This document shows, one piece after another, positions 13,510 through 16,146 of a DNA stretch of 16,146 bases; position 1 is the first letter of the stretch, and each line of letters begins with the position of its first letter. The notes below the pieces were generated by a model that did no database searches, was not told the origin of the DNA, and saw only the letters and a program-made list of their open reading frames with translations. This DNA comes from Methanomassiliicoccaceae archaeon. GTDB lineage: Archaea; Thermoplasmatota; Thermoplasmata; Methanomassiliicoccales; Methanomethylophilaceae. A program made the position numbers and the translations under genes. Location: NCBI GenBank assembly GCA_009776695.1, contig WRNI01000002.1, forward strand, positions 1 through 16,146, given 5' to 3'.

Positions 13510-13904
13510 AAGGTATCGCCGGAAATCAGACAAAAGGAGTTCAGAACGGGTCCCGTCTCGACGTCGTGGACAACACCGGCGCGAAGGTCATCGAGATCAT
13601 TACGGTACCGGGTTACAAGGGAGTGTCAAGACGCGTGCCCGCGGCAGGCGTCGGCGACCTCGTGATGGCATCCGTAAAAAAGGGAACGCCCCAGATGAGG
13701 AGACAGATTGTTTATGCGGTCGTCGTAAGACAGCGCAGACCCATGAGGCGCCCGGACGGGACGATGGTCTTCTTCGAGGACAACGCCGCCGTCATAACAA
13801 CGGAAACCGGTGAAACAAAAGGAACGGACATAAAAGGTCCGGTCGCAAGGGAAGCGGCGGAGAGATGGCCGCGTGTCGCGGCCACGGCTAACATGATCGT
13901 GTGA
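13506..13904 (+). CDS. rpl14: Large subunit ribosomal protein L14 (uL14)
   Basis: L14 lies at the subunit interface beside L3 and forms an intersubunit bridge. The 132-residue protein keeps GSRLDVVDNTGAKVIEIITV, then RRVPAAGVGDLVMASVKKGTP, VYAVVVRQRRPMRRPDGTMVFFEDNAAV and KGPVAREAAERWPRVA; these are typical of archaeal L14. ATG 13506 overlaps the S17 stop in an ATGA junction, suggesting coupled translation. L24 starts nine bases after the stop. Confidence 0.97.
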   Translation: MKGIAGNQTKGVQNGSRLDVVDNTGAKVIEIITVPGYKGVSRRVPAAGVGDLVMASVKKGTPQMRRQIVYAVVVRQRRPMRRPDGTMVFFEDNAAVITTETGETKGTDIKGPVAREAAERWPRVAATANMIV

Positions 13905-13913
13905 GGTGCTGAG

Positions 13914-14294
13914 ATGGTAAAAAGAAGCAGTAAAGCGAGAGTTCAGAGAAAAGAACTGTACAATGCGCCGAACCACACGAAGAGCAAAAGGGTGGCCGCG
14001 CATCTGAGTTCCGAGCTTCGCGAGAAGTACGGTGTGAGAACGGCGAGAGTATGCCGCGGCGACACCGTCGTCGTGATACGCGGGAACGAGGACATAAAAG
14101 GAACGGAAGGCAAAGTGATGGACATCTTCACCGACGACGGCCGCGTGGTCATCGACGGCATAACGATAAACCAGGCCGACGGAACGGCGGTCGCAAGACC
14201 GGTGCACGCTTCGAACATCGTGATAACGAAGCTTGACCTTACGGACGAATGGAGGTCCGCAACGATAACAAAAAGAACGGAGGCTAAGCAATGA
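13914..14294 (+). CDS. rpl24: Large subunit ribosomal protein L24 (uL24)
   Basis: L24 is an early-binding assembly protein on 23S rRNA with a KOW domain. The 126-residue archaeal form has a basic N-terminus (KARVQRKELYNAPNHTKSKR), LSSELREKYGVRTARV, then the KOW motif RGDTVVVIRGNEDIKGTEGKV followed by VVIDGITINQADGTAVARPVHASNIVI. GAGGTGCTGAG immediately before ATG 13914 supplies a ribosome site. The stop overlaps the S4e start (ATGA, four bases). Confidence 0.95.
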   Translation: MVKRSSKARVQRKELYNAPNHTKSKRVAAHLSSELREKYGVRTARVCRGDTVVVIRGNEDIKGTEGKVMDIFTDDGRVVIDGITINQADGTAVARPVHASNIVITKLDLTDEWRSATITKRTEAKQ

Positions 14295-15001
14295 GCACTC
14301 AAATGAAGAGACTTGTGGCGCCCAGGTCATGGCCGCTGAAGAGGAAGATAGCAGTATGGGTGACCAAGCAGTCCCCCGGGCCGCACGCGGTGGACAAGAG
14401 CATGCCCGCGGCGATAGTATTAAGGGATATGCTTAAGGTATGCGACACCGCCAAAGAGGCAAAGAGGATCGTCGGTAATCGCGAGGTACTCGTGGACGGA
14501 AGGCCGCTGAGGAGCCACAAGATGCCGATAGGTTTCATGGACGTCGTCTCAATACCTAAGATAAAGGCAAACTACCGCATGCTGCTCACCGATAAAGGTA
14601 AATTGACGCTTGTTGAGATATCAGAATCGGAAGCGAAGTGGAAATTATGCAAATTACAGAACAAGACCGTCGTGCGCGCGGGAAAAGTGCAGCTGAACCT
14701 GCACGACGGAAGGAACATCGTTCTCAGCGGTAACGAATACAAAACAGGCGATGTCCTGAAAGTGGAGCTGAACGGTCAGAAGATATCCGGATCGTATCCG
14801 ATGGCGCCCGGCTCAATGGCGATGATATTCCAGGGGCCGCACGCGGGAAGGACGGCGGTCATATCGGAATGCATTATAAGGAGAGGTTCCGCGTCCAACG
14901 TCGTCAGGTTCGAGGACGGTACCGAAACGGTGAGAGAGAATGTTTTCGTGATCGGCGTAAACAAATCGTCGATCAAACTCCCGGAGGCCGAGGTACTATG
15001 A
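14291..15001 (+). CDS. rps4e: Small subunit ribosomal protein S4e (eS4)
   Basis: S4e exists only in archaea and eukaryotes and is one of the clearest signs of domain in this window. The protein of 236 residues begins MSTQMKRLVAPRSWPLKRKI. It has an S4-type RNA-binding region (AKEAKRIVGNREVLVDGRPLRSHKMPIGFMDVVSIP), a central S4e domain (NLHDGRNIVL, TGDVLKVEL) and a C-terminal KOW-like segment (GPHAGRTAVISECIIRRGSASNVVRFEDG). It begins inside the end of L24, and its stop overlaps the ATG of L5, so L24-S4e-L5 are translationally coupled. Confidence 0.97.
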   Translation: MSTQMKRLVAPRSWPLKRKIAVWVTKQSPGPHAVDKSMPAAIVLRDMLKVCDTAKEAKRIVGNREVLVDGRPLRSHKMPIGFMDVVSIPKIKANYRMLLTDKGKLTLVEISESEAKWKLCKLQNKTVVRAGKVQLNLHDGRNIVLSGNEYKTGDVLKVELNGQKISGSYPMAPGSMAMIFQGPHAGRTAVISECIIRRGSASNVVRFEDGTETVRENVFVIGVNKSSIKLPEAEVL

Positions 15002-15507
15002 ATTCGATGAGAGACCCGCATGTTGAGAAAGTGGTCGTTAACATCGGCGTGGGCGAAGCGGGCGAGAGGCTGGTGAAGGCGCAGAAAGTCATCGAAATGG
15101 TAACGGGTCAGAGATCCGTGCAGACGATATCGAGAACGATCAACCGTGACCTTGCGATACGCAAGGGCATGCCGCTCGGCTGCAAGGTGACGTTAAGAGG
15201 GAATATCGCCGAAGAGTTCCTTGGCAGAGCGTTAGAGATAAGGGAAATGCGCATACCTTCGTACTCGTTCGACAAAGAGGGCAACATGTCGTTCGGCATA
15301 GCCGATTACACGGACTTTCCGGGAATGAAATATGATCCCGAGATAGGAATATTCGGAATGGATGTGAGCGTTGTGCTCAGGAGGACGGGCAACCGCGTTA
15401 CGCAGCGTTCCATCCTCAGAAGGAAAGTGTCAAGAGGGCACCGCATGGACCGCAGCGAAGCGATAGGGTTCATGAAGGAGAAGTTCGGCATAGAGGTGGT
15501 CGAATGA
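14998..15507 (+). CDS. rpl5: Large subunit ribosomal protein L5 (uL5)
   Basis: L5 binds 5S rRNA and contacts the P-site tRNA. Family segments are PHVEKVVVNIGVGEAGERLVKA, TGQRSVQTISRTINRDLAIRKGMPLGCKVTLRG, and FSFGIADYTDFPGMKYDPEIGIFGMDVSVVLRR in modified form (NMSFGIADYTDFPGMKYDP here). Length is 169 residues from ATG 14998, which overlaps the S4e stop by four bases and has GGAGG (14983-14987) ten bases upstream. ATG 15007 is a possible alternative that removes three residues. The stop overlaps the S14 start by four bases... ATGA at 15504-15507. Confidence 0.95.
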   Translation: MNSMRDPHVEKVVVNIGVGEAGERLVKAQKVIEMVTGQRSVQTISRTINRDLAIRKGMPLGCKVTLRGNIAEEFLGRALEIREMRIPSYSFDKEGNMSFGIADYTDFPGMKYDPEIGIFGMDVSVVLRRTGNRVTQRSILRRKVSRGHRMDRSEAIGFMKEKFGIEVVE

Positions 15508-15650
15508 AGCCCAAGAAAGAGTTCGGAAGATCGAAAGGATGCACAAGGTGCGGCCGCAGGAGAGGTATCATCAGAAGGTACGGGATGCACCTCTGCCGTC
15601 AGTGCTTCAGGGACATGGCCCCTGAGCTGGGGTTCAAGAAATATTCGTGA
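15504..15650 (+). CDS. rps14: Small subunit ribosomal protein S14 (uS14), zinc-binding form
   Basis: A 48-residue protein of the small-subunit head. It begins MKPKKEFGRSKGCTRCGRRR and continues GIIRRYGMHLCRQCFRDMAPELGF. Four cysteines (C13, C16, C31, C34; CX2C-X14-CX2C) make it the zinc-binding C+ type. Its short length means it is easy to miss in gene calling, but position between L5 and S8 and full motif agreement leave little doubt. The ATG overlaps the L5 stop in an ATGA junction. S8 begins 11 bases after its stop. Confidence 0.96.
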   Translation: MKPKKEFGRSKGCTRCGRRRGIIRRYGMHLCRQCFRDMAPELGFKKYS

Positions 15651-15661
15651 GGTGAGACAAG

Positions 15662-16051
15662 ATGCAGAGTGACCCGTTGAATGACGCAATGTCTGTGATG
15701 AAGAACGCCTCCTCGATAGGGAAGGGCGAGTGTACGATACATCCGTCGTCAAAGCTTATCGGCCGCGTGCTGAAAGTGATGCAGGACCACGGCTACATAA
15801 GTCAGTTCGAGTACGTGGAGGACGGACGCGCGGGACAGTTCCGCGTTATGATGAAAGGAGCGATCAATAACTGCGGTGTGATTAAACCAAGGTATTCGGT
15901 CAAAGTGAACGATCTGGAGAAATTTGAAGCAAGATTCCTGCCGGCGCAGGACTTCGGTGTACTGATCATAAGCACGACGGAAGGCGTGATAACGCACACC
16001 CGTGCAAAAGAACTGGGCATCGGCGGAAAGCTGCTGGCGTATGTGTATTGA
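15662..16051 (+). CDS. rps8: Small subunit ribosomal protein S8 (uS8)
   Basis: S8 binds the central domain of 16S rRNA and is a known translational autoregulator in other organisms. The 129-residue protein has DPLNDAMSVMKNASSIGKGE at the N-terminus, then PSSKLIGRVLKVMQDHGYI, INNCGVIKPRYSV and the C-terminal DFGVLIISTTEGVITHTRAKELGIGGKLLAYVY, whose STTEGVITHTRA block is the S8 signature in its archaeal form. GAGGTGAGACAAG directly before ATG 15662 is a strong ribosome site. L6 follows after nine bases. Confidence 0.97.
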   Translation: MQSDPLNDAMSVMKNASSIGKGECTIHPSSKLIGRVLKVMQDHGYISQFEYVEDGRAGQFRVMMKGAINNCGVIKPRYSVKVNDLEKFEARFLPAQDFGVLIISTTEGVITHTRAKELGIGGKLLAYVY

Positions 16052-16060
16052 GGTAGAAAG

Positions 16061-16146
16061 ATGACAATAGCAGGGAAAATCGAAAGCACCATCGCCGTCC
16101 CCGGCGGGGTTTCCGTCTCACAGGACGGGAACATATTCAAGGTCAA
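16061..16146 (+). CDS. rpl6: Large subunit ribosomal protein L6 (uL6), N-terminal fragment (cut by window edge)
   Basis: Only the first 28 residues lie in the window: MTIAGKIESTIAVPGGVSVS followed by QDGNIFKV. This matches the start of archaeal L6 (short strand, then a VPxGVxVxxDGxxxxV hairpin), and L6 is the expected gene after S8. GAGGTAGAAAG precedes the ATG. The identification relies on both the fragment and gene order. Confidence 0.88.
   Translation, partial: MTIAGKIESTIAVPGGVSVSQDGNIFKV

Noticed and set aside
13626..14330. 234-residue minus-strand reading frame over L14 and L24
   Set aside because: It is antisense to two certain genes and rich in Arg/His/Cys of no family; a shadow of codon usage.
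14869..14997. N-terminally extended L5 within S4e
   Set aside because: The extension is arginine-rich out-of-frame S4e sequence; L5 homology begins right after ATG 14998.

Overview
The window is archaeal. The evidence is a complete archaeal/eukaryal-type ribosomal protein cluster (S4e, aIF1/SUI1, RNase P protein Rpp29), an initiator tRNA with an A1:U72 pair, a RaSEA-type archaeosine enzyme, TATA-box promoters and GGTGATC-type ribosome binding sites. A large surface protein with InlB-type (Listeria-Bacteroides) repeats, seen next to this gene order, suggests a host-associated member of the Thermoplasmata, most likely Methanomassiliicoccales. That placement is inference from gene content; no marker was compared with a database.

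Layout. (1) Bases 1-2690: the 3' part of a very large adhesin-like gene. It encodes glycine-rich repeats, one InlB B-repeat, two near-identical tandem units of about 147 residues, a transmembrane segment, and then an unusual beta-type domain on the far side of the membrane. (2) 2908-3886: rnhB and an SCP2-domain gene, four bases apart. (3) 3977-4054: initiator tRNA-Met with its own TATA box. (4) 4109-6227, minus strand: an FAD-dependent disulfide oxidoreductase (CoA-disulfide reductase/NADH oxidase family) followed by an archaeal homologue of human CDIN1 (C15orf41), a predicted PD-(D/E)XK nuclease that probably starts at a rare ATT codon. (5) 6433-7761: the radical SAM archaeosine enzyme RaSEA plus a small archaeal protein resembling DUF5611. 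(6) 7762-8019: a 258-base gap holding a strong TATA box, a perfect inverted repeat just upstream of it, and a hairpin-containing leader. (7) 8020 to the end: L3-L4-L23-L2-S19-L22-S3-L29-aIF1-Rpp29-S17-L14-L24-S4e-L5-S14-S8-L6 (cut by the window edge), all on the plus strand.

The ribosomal cluster is tightly packed. Several genes overlap by 1-4 bases (TGATG, TAATG and ATGA junctions), and no gap within it looks like a promoter. It should be one long transcript driven from the region before L3, with translational coupling along its length. It combines large- and small-subunit proteins with an initiation factor and a subunit of the tRNA-processing enzyme RNase P. With the initiator tRNA and RaSEA nearby, most of the window after 2.9 kb serves translation and tRNA maturation.

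The parts most worth a second look are the CDIN1 homologue and its ATT start, the domain after the membrane segment of the adhesin, and the leader and promoter of the ribosomal cluster. No mobile element, CRISPR array or defence cassette was found.
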